From assembly GCF_964204645.1 (NCBI RefSeq), contig NC_134025.1, positions 27,310,001 to 27,374,000 on the forward strand: a stretch of DNA of 64,000 bases, written 5' to 3'. This document shows, in pieces, positions 12,535 to 24,100 of the stretch (position 1 is the first letter of the stretch; each line of letters begins with the position of its first letter). Both the position numbers and the translations under genes were made by a program. Source of the DNA: Tubulanus polymorphus. Its lineage: Eukaryota > Nemertea > Palaeonemertea > Tubulaniformes > Tubulanidae. The notes under the pieces are model-generated. The model searched no databases. It was not told the DNA's origin and saw only the letters and a program-made list of their open reading frames with translations.

Positions 12535-13533
12535 TCAAATTGGTTTTACTGCCGGAAATATATGCGGTTTTGTTCGTATCCACATAATGTCGTAAGGCCA
12601 TTTCTTGTGATCTCCCGCAAGCGCATGTCCATCGGCATGCGCGGAATATCCCCGGCTTTCTAGAAAGTCTTTCACTCGTAGCCCACCGGCGCTATCTTTT
12701 ATATACTCCCATTCCATGAATACGTATGGGATGTCAATTTGAGAGAAGAATTTCGATGAATGCGATAATGCTTGCGGTTCTGATGATTCCACGTCGATTT
12801 TCATAACTGCCCGGTTAAAATTTATAACTTCGAGTAAATCGTCCATGTACACCGATTTCACGGCCAAATCGTCCGTTTTTACTGCTTTATAAACATGAGC
12901 ACCGCCTACGTTGTTATCAGCTGGCAATTTAACTTTCATGTAATCGTAATTATCCGATATAGCATTCACGACGATTGTCGCCATATTTTCATATTCGCCC
13001 ATTTTAACGGAACGTCTGATGTGTTTTGCATTTTCGGGATTTGCGTCAACGGCTAACATTCGACGATTGTACCTCAGAGCTATGATACTGTAAACGCCTA
13101 AATTAGCGCCAACGTCGATAAAATTCAAATTGCGGTCGTTTTCTAAAACCTGTTCTAACTTCGATGTGAGATGGGGTTCCCACGAGCCAGTATTCTTCAA
13201 CGATGCGGATATGAATCGATCTTTCTGTGTCGGATAGATACATATATGGGCGTAGCCCTTTTTCGTTCTCAAGTGAACGCACTCGTATTTCGCTTCTTCT
13301 GGGCTCGTCTCAAACACATCTAGAACCGACACGGTCAAATTCGAACTGCGAACGCGCGGATTCAAAACGTTTACGACATTTGATGAATTGTTTGATAGCT
13401 GCGGCAGTGGGTGTCGGCCGAGTGACACGATCTTTCTACTGGACGGATGCATCAACGTTACCAATATCACGACAGCAAAAAATATCAGACAAATAATGAC
13501 GAACAATTTCTTTCCTGATGATAATTGATACAT
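12535..13533 (-). CDS. FkbM-family methyltransferase, predicted type II membrane protein
   Basis: A single coding exon encodes 332 aa. Residues about 9-28 form one hydrophobic membrane anchor after a short basic N-terminus. A Ser/Asn-rich stem with N-glycosylation sequons (NNSS, NLTV) follows, then an FkbM-type SAM-dependent methyltransferase domain. The SAM-binding loop is FIDVGANLGVYSI (about 138-150) and the acidic strand end is AVDANPENA (about 161-169). The late motif MKIDVESSEP (about 244-253) corresponds to KxDxEGxE, with Ser in place of Gly. The topology suggests a Golgi/ER lumenal enzyme, but the substrate is unknown. The frame is open upstream to 13677, but the ATG at 13533 lies just after a good acceptor (TTCATCTTCCAG, near 13553) and directly before the anchor, so it was chosen. 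The upstream exon would be 5' untranslated. Confidence 0.85.
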   Translation of the reverse strand: MYQLSSGKKLFVIICLIFFAVVILVTLMHPSSRKIVSLGRHPLPQLSNNSSNVVNVLNPRVRSSNLTVSVLDVFETSPEEAKYECVHLRTKKGYAHICIYPTQKDRFISASLKNTGSWEPHLTSKLEQVLENDRNLNFIDVGANLGVYSIIALRYNRRMLAVDANPENAKHIRRSVKMGEYENMATIVVNAISDNYDYMKVKLPADNNVGGAHVYKAVKTDDLAVKSVYMDDLLEVINFNRAVMKIDVESSEPQALSHSSKFFSQIDIPYVFMEWEYIKDSAGGLRVKDFLESRGYSAHADGHALAGDHKKWPYDIMWIRTKPHIFPAVKPI

Positions 13534-14699
13534 GTTTCCTTTAGTTAGAACCTGGAAGATGAATGAATATAGGAAATATATGAATAATTTATACGTACGA
13601 GATAAATCCCACAATAAATCAGCCGAAGATGAAAGTTCAGTAGGTAGACGAGCAGGGCACCTCCCTGATTTGAGCAACGTTTCGGCTAAATACTATTATT
13701 AGAACATCATCATGGTACTGATGTGAATACCATTGAAAAACTAAAGAAAATTAATTACCGTTGGTTAGAAAAGATCCCGCTTCGATGTTTTTTTACCGAC
13801 ATTCAGCAATAATTTTATTCTACGGAAGTTTAGTTAACATTACGGGGAACATTGGAGTGAGCCTACCTGATACGATATGCGAGCGAGAAAATGTGCTATG
13901 TCAATATATCGGATTGTGAAAACTGAAGGGCCGTACTCACACGTATGCTGTGCAAACTAAACTATTGTTTCGCCGTTGGTGTCCAATGAGAGCCGCAGAC
14001 GATAGCGATGTAATTTTCGATCACATACATCGATTTACGTATGATATACGCGCAGATGGGATGTGCTGTAACGAAGAGATCAGGCAATAAGCAGAAAAAA
14101 ATGTTGAAAAAAGCGTTAAAGGTCGACATATATTCGACTATATATAGTCGATTTTATTCGGCAGGAACATATCATCGTCTGCTAAATATTCATATCGTCT
14201 ATTTCAATATGTTGTTCATATTCAAATCACCTGCTGTGGCGAATTCTTTAAAAAATCACATTTGACTGTGACGTGTGTTTAGCAACAAGGGTGGTTAAAG
14301 ACAATACGATTAGTTAACTATAAAGTCAATAGATACCAACTTGTAACGTAGAGTTTACATATTTGGTTATACAAAATGATATATTCTTACAATAGCGCAG
14401 CGTTTCGTGAAACTAGACCCTCGCGTTACTACCGTCGACAACATTTGAAACCACCTGGCAAATCGCTCGTTAATGGCGGCGAAACAGGCAATTACTGTAA
14501 CCATTGGCAACATTGGCATCATCGTGCGCTTACTAGTTCCAAAGGTTGGGGATTCAGGGTTCTGTAAATTAATGTTACTTAAGTTAATATGTATTACATA
14601 TCTAAATACTCTATATCTGAGATTTCGTTTTTAGCTGAATTCCCGGTTCCCGCTTCAATGAGAAGCTGTTACCAGAGAAAGTTGAGTGACCCGCGTTAA

Positions 14700-14870
14700 C
14701 CAATCTACAATCTACTGGCACACCTTGAAAAAAGGATTAGGAACAAGTGTATTTTGGGTATGCTGGGAGCGAAACAGGGATCTAAATATTTGAATAGAAT
14801 ATTGGGATACAAATCCTATGAAGACCTCACAGAAAAACTCGCAGAATTTTTTGCTCTACTGAAAAATTAA
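14700..14870 (+). pseudogene. Unassigned coding-like fragment
   Basis: The frame reads LEKRIRNKCILGMLGAKQGS, continues with a hydrophilic GYKSYEDLTEKLAEFF segment and ends at TAA. The amphipathic, charged composition looks protein-like and unlike the AT-rich background, but the frame is blocked by a stop immediately upstream and has no obvious start. It could be a decayed retroelement or gene fragment, or chance. No family was recognised. Confidence 0.25.
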
Positions 14871-15495
14871 CCGAAAAATTATCTTCAACCTTGTAATTCC
14901 AAATTCTCGATGTACTGAATTAGGCAGGGAACAGAATTGAACCCGATAAGCCGCTTGAGGGTTCAGACTGTTTGGACGATTGATTGAATGAACCGGAACC
15001 GACTTTCCAATTAATTCAATTAATTCTGTAAATTCGGGATCCCCGATCACGAAAAGTAAATGTACCCTCGATTTCCGGATCAAACCTCCTTTTTCGCTCC
15101 CGGCAAGTATGGCGGGTTTTGTAAGGGACACTAAATCAAAACAAATCAAATTAAATCTACCAAAAATTTTACCAAAACTGTCCTAACAACAATCACTAAT
15201 CCCTATTTTAAGATCCCCGAGAATCTCCATAATATTAAGCGTTTCTATGACAACGGCTGCATGGGTGTGAATTTCACTCAGCCTCTTCTTCACTGGAAGC
15301 TATGTGAGTTACTTTTATTATTGTTAACGTAAAATTAACGTGAAATTATTTTTAATTGTCTTTTTTTCAACCCGGACATGTTCGTTACAAATAGAGCAAT
15401 AAAGATCTAGCAATTTGAATTGCTTTGAATCAGTAGTGACGTCATGTAAGAGCTTCTGAGCTATGTAAAATATCCACTGTGTGTATATCCGGTTT

Positions 15496-15506
15496 ACTTC
15501 CGGGTT
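15496..15506 (+). promoter_or_regulatory. ETS-type site upstream of PCMT
   Basis: ACTTCCGGGTT contains the reverse complement of CCGGAAGT, the ETS/GABP core. The identical 11-mer occurs in the DDX18/CTTN promoter region at 45200-45210. A second CCGG core lies just before it (ATATCCGGTTT). It is about 490 nt before the canonical start codon, so use by this gene is inferred. Confidence 0.5.
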
Positions 15507-15928
15507 TGTATTAATTTTGGAATCTAGTAATTGTAATTAACGATGTGTAATTGATTAATTAATGGAAGCTACCTATAGTATTTCAAAAATTGTGTAGTGA
15601 ATAGACTGTGACCCACTCACCATACAAGAAAAAGTAACACGATTCCCATGCCTGGATGTAACTATTCTATTGGCCTCTCCTATTCTATCAGAATTTTTAG
15701 TCTATCCTAAAGCTGTCAGTTTAGTGAAAGTTGTCTGTCATTTAGTTTATTTGATTATCATTATAGAGTTATGAACTGAAGTAAGGTGTATGTTGTTATG
15801 TATGAACATACAATTCTATGAAGAAAAGTATTTGCAAGTATTTGCGTGTATGTATTACGTAGCTAGGCAGTAGAGTAGTAAAGTATAGTTTAAAACATCT
15901 GTTATACAGTTACTGGAAACACCATTTG

Positions 15929-17118
15929 ATGACAAGAGGAAAGTTAGTAAAAATTGCATTCATTATACAGTTCATTTCGGGTGTAATGGCCTGGCGATCG
16001 AGTGGTAAAAGTAACCTGGAGCTGGTTGAAAATCTGAAAAGTAAGTTTCTTCCACACTTAAGTCCAGAAAATCTCACAGCTAATTTCACTACATTTCTTT
16101 GTATCACATTCTATATTCATGCGATAGCAATCGGAAACACTAGTTGTTTTGCTCATCTCAGTTAGAACCAGTAGGCCTACCTATTTAAACTTATTCATAT
16201 TTTGGATATGAAAGATAATACTGTATGGTTGGTTATTAGGAAATGGTATAGTGACCAAAAAGAAAGTCGAAGAGTCGATGAAGAGGATTGATCGAGGTAA
16301 TTTCTGTCGCCATAATCCATATATGGACTCTCCTCAGAGTATTGGCTATGCTGTAACTATAAGTGCTCCTCATATGGTAAGGTATTCAGCCTTCTCAATA
16401 AGTGTGATGCTTATAATGTTTTTGAACAACAAATCTTAGTTGATCGTATCTTTCAGCATGCTCATGCCCTGGAACTGTTAAATGACCACCTGAAAGAAGG
16501 TAGTATGGCGTTAGATGTTGGCTCAGGAAGTGGATATCTAACATCATGTATGGCTTTGATGGTATGCTGAATGCTTTTCCATCAAAATACTTTTCATTTT
16601 GGTAGTTAATATTTGAAAATAAAATCACTTGATTTTGTACATTTTTGCAGGTTGGTCAGTCTGGAAAAGTGGTCGGCATTGATCACCTCGATGAAATTGT
16701 ACGTGACTCATTAAAAAACATCAACAATGACCCTGAAGCTAAGCTTCTGCTAGAAACTGGTAATTTAAAGATGGTAGTAGGGGATGGGCGTGAAGGATAT
16801 CCGTCAGATGGTCCGTACGATGCTATCCACGTAGGAGCAGCTGCAACTGATTTACCGAAAGCTGTGAGTTAACGATTGCATCTTTCTATTCTGCCAATTC
16901 TGTAACTTTGATATGACTTTCCTTACTATTCCTTTCAGCTTATTAAACAATTGAAACCTGGAGGACGACTCATTTGCCCTGTCGGGCCTCAAGGACACAA
17001 CCAAGAGTTGCAACAGATTGATAAAGATTTAGACGGCTCAATAACGAAGAAGAAATTGATGGGTGTCATATATGTTCCATTGACGAGCAAGGATAAACAG
17101 TGGCCAAGGTGGAGATGA
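15929..17118 (+). CDS. PCMT1: Protein-L-isoaspartate (D-aspartate) O-methyltransferase
   Basis: Exons from the conserved MAW start (15986): 15986-16040, 16240-16376, 16457-16561, 16651-16863, 16939-17118 (TGA), giving 229 aa. The enzyme uses SAM to methylate isoaspartyl and D-aspartyl residues in damaged proteins and so starts their repair. Family motifs: [12 protein letters not shown] (substrate side), TISAPHMHAHALE, SAM loop [12 protein letters not shown] (about 82-93), [42 protein letters not shown] and the end [19 protein letters not shown]. An in-frame ATG at 15929 adds [19 protein letters not shown], a basic-then-hydrophobic leader; the interval given starts there. An alternative donor at 17109 can join a distant exon (see the 17905-17929 entry), giving an HDEL end. 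Family length is about 227 aa. Confidence 0.95.
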
Positions 17119-17904
17119 GTTTGTGATTGCATGTACATATTTTTAAGTTCATATTTGTACATATATTAAGCACTACATACATTGTCAACCCTCTCCTTTA
17201 ACAAATGCATCACTTAACCAATCATTGTCCAATGATAGCTGCAATGATTAATTACATTGATTATGTCTCATTAAGATTTGCATGTTTTCATTAACACATT
17301 TTTTTCTATATTTTGCACAATTGAATCAGCGTTGATGTAATGAATCATTTGGGGATGTATATTTCTTTATGAGTTAGTTATTTTACATTTATTTTTAAGT
17401 TTGATTGAAATCTTACTCTCTGCGTCTCTTTCTTACAGTTGGCATCGGAACTGTGATATGTTCTGATAGGTGAGTTGAAGTTCATGTAGCTGTTGAAAGC
17501 AAAATTCTTGAAAAAGTGATACATCGTTAGAATTATTAAAGTCATGCAAACGTTCAGTCAATAATCGATCAATTTTCAGAATGAATAAGGGTATATGTAA
17601 CCTACAAGAATGTGAAGGGTTTCAGATTTTGCTTCGTAGCTACATGTATTTGAACGAACCAACTCATTTTTAGTTGTCGAATAAACACTATAATCCGTGT
17701 AAACTGTAGATAAATGAAGAAATCCAACACTTCGAATTTAAAATTATACGATCAAATTTATTATTACGAAACCACCTTCATTTATCAACTCATTTTTGTT
17801 GATACCACTGTTTAACTGCATTTAATAAATTTCATTTATCGTCAATATGTTCAATTATCTTGGGCTTATTAAAAAAACATGATTATGTGATTTTGTACTT
17901 TTAG

Positions 17905-17929
17905 GGCAAACAGGCATGATGAACTCTGA
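17905..17929 (+). CDS. PCMT1: Alternative last exon of PCMT encoding a C-terminal HDEL
   Basis: If the last common exon stops at 17108 (CCAAG followed by GTGGAG) and joins the acceptor TTTTGTACTTTTAG ending at 17904, the frame continues as R-A-N-R-H-D-E-L-stop (TGA 17927-17929). The phase is exact: AG plus G makes Arg. HDEL is an ER-retrieval signal. Human PCMT1 is known to make a splice form ending in RDEL from the same place, so this is very probably the homologous choice. A further 31-nt candidate exon at about 17440-17470 lies between; its inclusion would end the frame without HDEL. Transcript evidence is not available here. Confidence 0.7.
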
Positions 17930-20473
17930 TCAAGGAGGGAGTGTGTAAACTGTAGTGAGTGACACTTCCAGGAAATGAGTCTACTCAACTAGCTCATAAT
18001 GCTTCTGTCCACTGAAGGCTTACAAGCGATGCCATTATATAGTGCTGCAGTTTGAAGTGTGTTTGGATTGTACTATTTGTCAGTTGTATCACTGCAAAAG
18101 TTCCCCGCTTGTGGCAGCTTCCTACCAGTACCTATTGTAACATATTTGTCGATACACATTTTGTTTTATAGATCTTGGTAATGTCTGTTGATACACTTGC
18201 AGATATCCATGAAATGGAAAATCTGCCATATTTCAATTTTTATGGACAGGGGCATTACTCACTAAATACCAGGAATATGTTAATTATCTGCTAGTTAAGC
18301 ATTTATCCATTGAGAACCAATTTCTCAGTGAATTGAAAATTTGAAAAGTCATGATTTGAAAAGTCATTCAATGTGATTTTGATCATCAACATAAACATAT
18401 TTGCCCTGTATGATAAATCTGTTTCAGAATTTATTATCCATGTCGATTATCCAATTGTTGTATTGATCAGATGACTCCTTTCAATTTGTCAGGTCTTGAT
18501 AGGTGTACTTGCCAAGTGTTTGTATCGTGAAGAAATAACTACTTGATATTATGAGTTCATCTATTAGATATGCAAGTGGAATCGATATGTATATGGTAGG
18601 GGAGATTATATTCCTAGCATTATTGTATTATTAGTAACCAGAAATACTTAGACAAATTCTTATCTTCTGTGATTATCATTTATTGTTAATTTAACATTTT
18701 TTACTGTGAACTGTAGATGTAGTACATGAAAACAACATAATGTATACTAGGGCCGGAACAAGGTTTATGAATACATAATAATGCTATGTATTGTTTTGGG
18801 CTCAAAATTTCAATCTGAACTCTAGAACTCATACCTGGCCATCTTTCCACAAATGCTAGCATACTTAGTTGATAAATGTATAAATGCCTCTTGTGTCTTA
18901 GCAAAACCATAATAATATATTAGCTAAATTTAGAAAATAGTGAAAAAACAAATATGAAGATAATATCTATGAAATGTATATAAAAAATTGTCTCGAAAAA
19001 TGTAGCATTTTAATACTAAGGCAGTTGGAAGATTTTAATACGACTTATTCGTTTCATAGTTATGTTAGTTATCATTCTCGTTGTCCAGTGATGAAAGTGA
19101 ACATAAAATTATTGCATAAAGCTAGTGCTGATTATGAAGAGATGAATAGCAGATTAATAACTTAAAATGCATACTGTTGTAAATAGCCAGATGACTATTG
19201 AACTGTTTGTTTCTTCTTTTATGTTACTGGTAATAACATTTGATGTAAAACATCACCAGCGCAAACAGGAAAGTTGATGAAATAAAACGTGAAGTTAAAC
19301 CCTGAAAATAAATTTTATGTTAATAAAGATAAAGGAGTACCTCTTTTAATTAAAGTTGTTCTATGGCGACCTGATATCACCACAAGACTAAATCAGATGC
19401 CAAATGTCCCCGATTATCAGCAATAGGCTAATATAAGTTTATTATCCCTTTAATCTTTGTTTTTTGGCGAAGATAAAGTAGTCTATAATTTGAAAATCTT
19501 GACTACTTGTCCTTGAGTCCTTTGAATAGTCAAGGAAGGACATCCTGATCAGTATCATTTGAAAATGCTGCAGAAGAATGAAAAGGACAAGAATATACAT
19601 CATATAATTACCAGGAAGAATTATCCTAGGTTATTTATTATCAATATCAATAATGATAGAATCTGTACAAGCAGTTGTGAACTAAAAATTGATTTTATTC
19701 ATTCAAGCATTTGATGAAATAAAAATGAGAGATTTCTACGATAAATCTAAACGATTGCATTAAAGATCTACATAGCACAGCCCTTAATTTTTAACCCAAG
19801 TCTGACATTTCTTCGCTTTAAATGATCACAAGTACTGAAGTCGACAAAACTTTATTACAAAATAGATAAAACATTTTAGGAAACCCTATTGTCCTTAACT
19901 GTAATAAGTATCTTTGATTATCGATATACCCATTCATTCTTTTGATTGTTTATAACGAACTGATTTAAAAACATAGAATATAACAGATTTACATACCGAT
20001 AACTGGGTTGTTGAAGTTGACAAGAACTTTTTCAAGCAGTAAAAAATATAACAACAAATGTAGAAATCTGACTAGCTTTTCAAGCAAAGCTACATATGTC
20101 ATTACACATGTATATGTATATTATGCACTAACTGAAGAGACTTCATTTATTCCAAAAACGTGCTGTATTAATCGTCAATTTATTACCTCCAGAATCTACA
20201 TAACGGTATTCAACATAATTTTAACTTGTATATGACCAAAAAGCAATTAAACTGAGAATTCAATTTTGTATTTGTACATTTCATGTTTTCTTTTTATTAT
20301 ACAGATGGGCACATATACATTTCAATGCAATATAAAATTCAGGTAGAAACATTGATCATGTCATCAGATATTTCAATCTTCTCTTTGAAACCGTATGAAA
20401 TATGCACAATATTTTCTAAATTTCTTATACTTAAAATCACAATACAATCATCTACAATTGATTATATGCATAC

Positions 20474-20480
20474 GTATATA

Positions 20481-20569
<89 letters not shown>

Positions 20570-20590
20570 CTATATCTATATCTATATTAC
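20474..20590. repeat. (TA)n microsatellite with TATC tail
   Basis: A run of TA dinucleotides of about 80 nt is bordered on the left by TACGTATATATATGTG and on the right by three TATC-type units. It yields artificial Tyr-Ile frames that are not genes. It probably lies in a 3' flank. Confidence 0.95.
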
Positions 20591-21110
20591 AATATTAGGT
20601 GTATAAAGGGTGATTCTTTCACTGAGAGCTCAATTATTGCTGAAGGATATTTTTATTCACTCAAAAGATGATTACGCTGAAACCTTCACTTCTTCATGAT
20701 CATAAAACACTTAAAAACTATCTGATTTGAAGGTCAAATTATATACTGGTATCTGGAGTAGGTTAACAAGTGCACAAATTCTTAATTTTTAGAGGGAGAT
20801 ATGACAATACCTCCATCCTACAAGCAATTATCTCGACCTCAATCTAACAAGACATTTTCGTTAACTTATACATTATTTATTCCCTTGACAGAATATCCAC
20901 GAGACCAGCTTCATCGACACGAATAAACATGATATCACAACTTGTAATTCACTTGAACATGCTTCTAGAAACTCACTGTGAAGCACAAACACAGTTTGTT
21001 AGACGCACATTTCGGTAGACTTTGATAATAGACACTTACTCCATTTGCCTAGACACTTTTAATACTGTTTCCATCTGACTATATCTATGTACATTAAGTA
21101 ACTGCGGTAT

Positions 21111-24100
21111 TTACAGATTAATGCCTTTGATCAATGATGTTTCCAAAACAATTTCGAACTCTTTCAACGAGTCGAGGATATGCACAACAAATGTGAGAAG
21201 CTTCTTGTCCCTCATGAACGCGGTTTCCTCGTACATAGTTTGTGTTACTGGTGTGTCCGTCATTGCTAAGAGCCAGTGACTCAAGATATGATCCCTAGAA
21301 ATTAAAGAATAGACAAATAACATGTCAATCGATTAATATTGAATTTCGCTTAAAACTATAGAGGTATACCCGGTAGTCATTACCTGATTGCTATGCATAC
21401 AAGAATCTGATATTTTCCATCTTTGCCATCACTTTCGGCTTGCTCATTAATTTTAGTCACAACACGAATGAAAGTAGCATAAGCTTCTCTATGCGAGGCG
21501 TCAATTTCTTTACTCATTAATTCATCGGCCAAAATGTTTTCATAATACTGCACAAGTTTCTCTAGAAATAGGAGAAATACCATAAAAATTCAGATGTCTT
21601 AAGAGAATTCAGCCACGTTTCTATTTGCTAAAATTCTCACTAACATACCGAAGTAATCCCAGATATAAAATTTATGTCTAAAGAGACGAGATGATCGGAA
21701 ACCGTAGTTAAACATTTTCTCAAGACTTGGAACGAGTCCATTTTCACCACACAGCAATATCGTCAAGCTACTTCGCTAAAAATAAACATAGCATACTCCA
21801 TTTATGGATTTTTTCACGGAAATGAAATTATGAAGAAAAATAAGTGATTCAAAATTAGCATCGTACCTCCTTTTCAGGCTTATAGAAATGTTTCACTATA
21901 CTATTGACAGCATCTCCAAGTACCTCTTGTATCTGAGGAACTGTTAACCCTAGAATTACAGAATTACAGAATGAAAAATAAGCAATTAAAGCCTACAAAA
22001 ATTGGTTGAAAAATTATTCTTTCATCAATACTGATAATGAGCATCTTGAGAACTGTGTATATGAAATCTAGTCCAAGATAAAATGAAGTAAATATCAATC
22101 ACTTGGAATATAACCTCAGATTAGTCATAGAAGAATACCCAAAATACCAAAACCAATGAATATCAAAACATGCAAACTATTGACTAAATAGTCTAAGTAA
22201 AAAGATCAGTAAAACTGGCTAATTAGTAGAACTTTGTTACGAAAATAACAAAAGTTGTTTCAACGATCCAAATACCTGAACAAAAGAATTTCAATTCACC
22301 ACTAAATACTGGCACTACAAGATACTACAACTCTATACATACAGATCCACAGCTCTGGTTCTTAATTACTTAGAACTAAGTATGTGCTTAACTCTCACAA
22401 AAAATGGATGAAGACATTACTACATTAATTATCAAACATGTAAACACCATTGATAGATCATAAATCTATTTCCAGAACAGTGTTTAATTCGTGTTTTGAT
22501 TTGATTGGTGGATCCTAACAACAACTAAACCTGAAACAACATTAAAACTTTCTTTTCAGCAATCTAAATAATGTGTAGATTCCATTACTGAGTAAAAAGA
22601 TGAGTTGATAAAGCAGATGAATTGGAGTTAGTAACGCCATCTCCATACTGTGAGGAGGCAGAAACAGGGTTACAAAGAAAACTGATGTAATAGACAAAGT
22701 GAAGATATATGGTGGTAAGTACATATCTATATGACACATAATCATCATTACTCAAAGCTTTGACAAAGTCATTGATATAACACGTTCTTGGGGGGATATC
22801 AATTGCTGTAGTTATATAAGAAAAGTCTTATTTCAAAGGAGATTACAATCACTTTGTCATGCTTCTAATCAAGACATAATGCATGATATTCCTAGCATAG
22901 AAGTAAGCGGTTGATACGAAATAAGAGAGGGTAAAATCAACGGCTCATGAATGGATGACTCTCATATTCTCGATATTTACATATTAATGACAAGGAAATG
23001 ATATGAGATATACTGCTATGCTAGGATCATCAAATGTGGGTTATGATTATGATAACAAACAAATGTTTCTACGATGTTTCTGTACTAACTATTGGGTGAT
23101 GAAGCTTGCGTTGAACCGAGTCGAGGCAGAGATCCATATCGGTAAGCTGAAAGTTGATTTATGTAAGGTTACATATGATTAACATCTAAAAATCAAAAAT
23201 TAATCGAAGCAGTTGATTGTTACATGTATCTGAGCAATAACGTGTATCACAGCATTATGTAATATTTGATCAGTTTGGTCAGGTCATGATTTTGCGATCG
23301 TAAATTATTCCCCAATCCAATCAAGAATACATCAACAACCAAACGTGATGGATTACGCTTCATGATACAATACGATTAGGTAGATGATGCCATGCCTATA
23401 TTCATCTACATCTATCAATCAAGCATGTTATTACTGATGTGTATGGAATGTAATATAAGAACAAAAAATCTTTTTCAAATCAAGAATATTTATGACATTC
23501 ATTACACACAGATCGACATTACTACATATACTTGTTATATGAATAAGTGAGGCAGTTTTTGAGGTGAATAGATGAAGGGAGATCCCATAACCGATAGGCT
23601 AGACGACTGCTATCTACAGGTTGTTTGTTAGACAGTATTCGAAAGTTCGCTCTCTCACCTTGAACTGAGGCTTTTCTACTGGATGGACTTATGAAGGAAG
23701 TGGGTCCCGTTTCATTATTATTACCTCCTCCAGATAAATATTCTACTAGCTGCTGTGCTAGAGCAGCGACTGCTATCAAAAAGATACAACACACCATAGT
23801 GACAACAGTAAATAAGAGAAAAAAACATCTATGAGCAGCATAGATTTCAGAGTAAAGGCAATCGGGTTGATGTACTGTCAGATAGTCCTAAAACTGAAAT
23901 CTAGACTACCCGTAGACCAACCATGCAAAAGTAAAACTAAACAATTCAAGATAAGCAAATAAAATAAAACTAACATACACTTTACCGAAGTTTGCGTATA
24001 ATGTATTCTTTGTGAATTTAAAATTGTAAACTTCCTTTCATAAAGAAAATCATGTTATCTAATGCAAAAGAGCTAAAAATTTGAATAGATTCCTAATCTT

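Larger units (their letters stand above)
13534..15928. other. Intergenic DNA between the FkbM-like gene and PCMT
   Basis: No gene could be assigned with confidence. Short frames at 14041-14265 and 14376-14567 have no recognisable domain. A 56-codon frame at 14700-14870 is listed separately. Near 15496 is an ETS-type site that may belong to the PCMT promoter, implying that the PCMT 5' untranslated leader may start around 15510. Confidence 0.4.
17119..21110. other. PCMT 3' region and convergent DENND5 3' flank
   Basis: Apart from the alternative PCMT exon, no coding content is recognised. Plus-strand AATAAA-type signals cluster at about 19275-19330 and are the likeliest end of the long PCMT 3' untranslated region. 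The DENND5 transcript ends somewhere to the left of its stop at 21111 on the minus strand. A long TA microsatellite lies near 20474-20590. Short frames at 18974-19165 and 20008-20235 have no recognisable family. Confidence 0.5.

Noticed and set aside
20283-20606. Open frames rich in Tyr-Ile
   Set aside because: They are translations of the TA microsatellite, open in every frame because of the repeat, with no conserved content.
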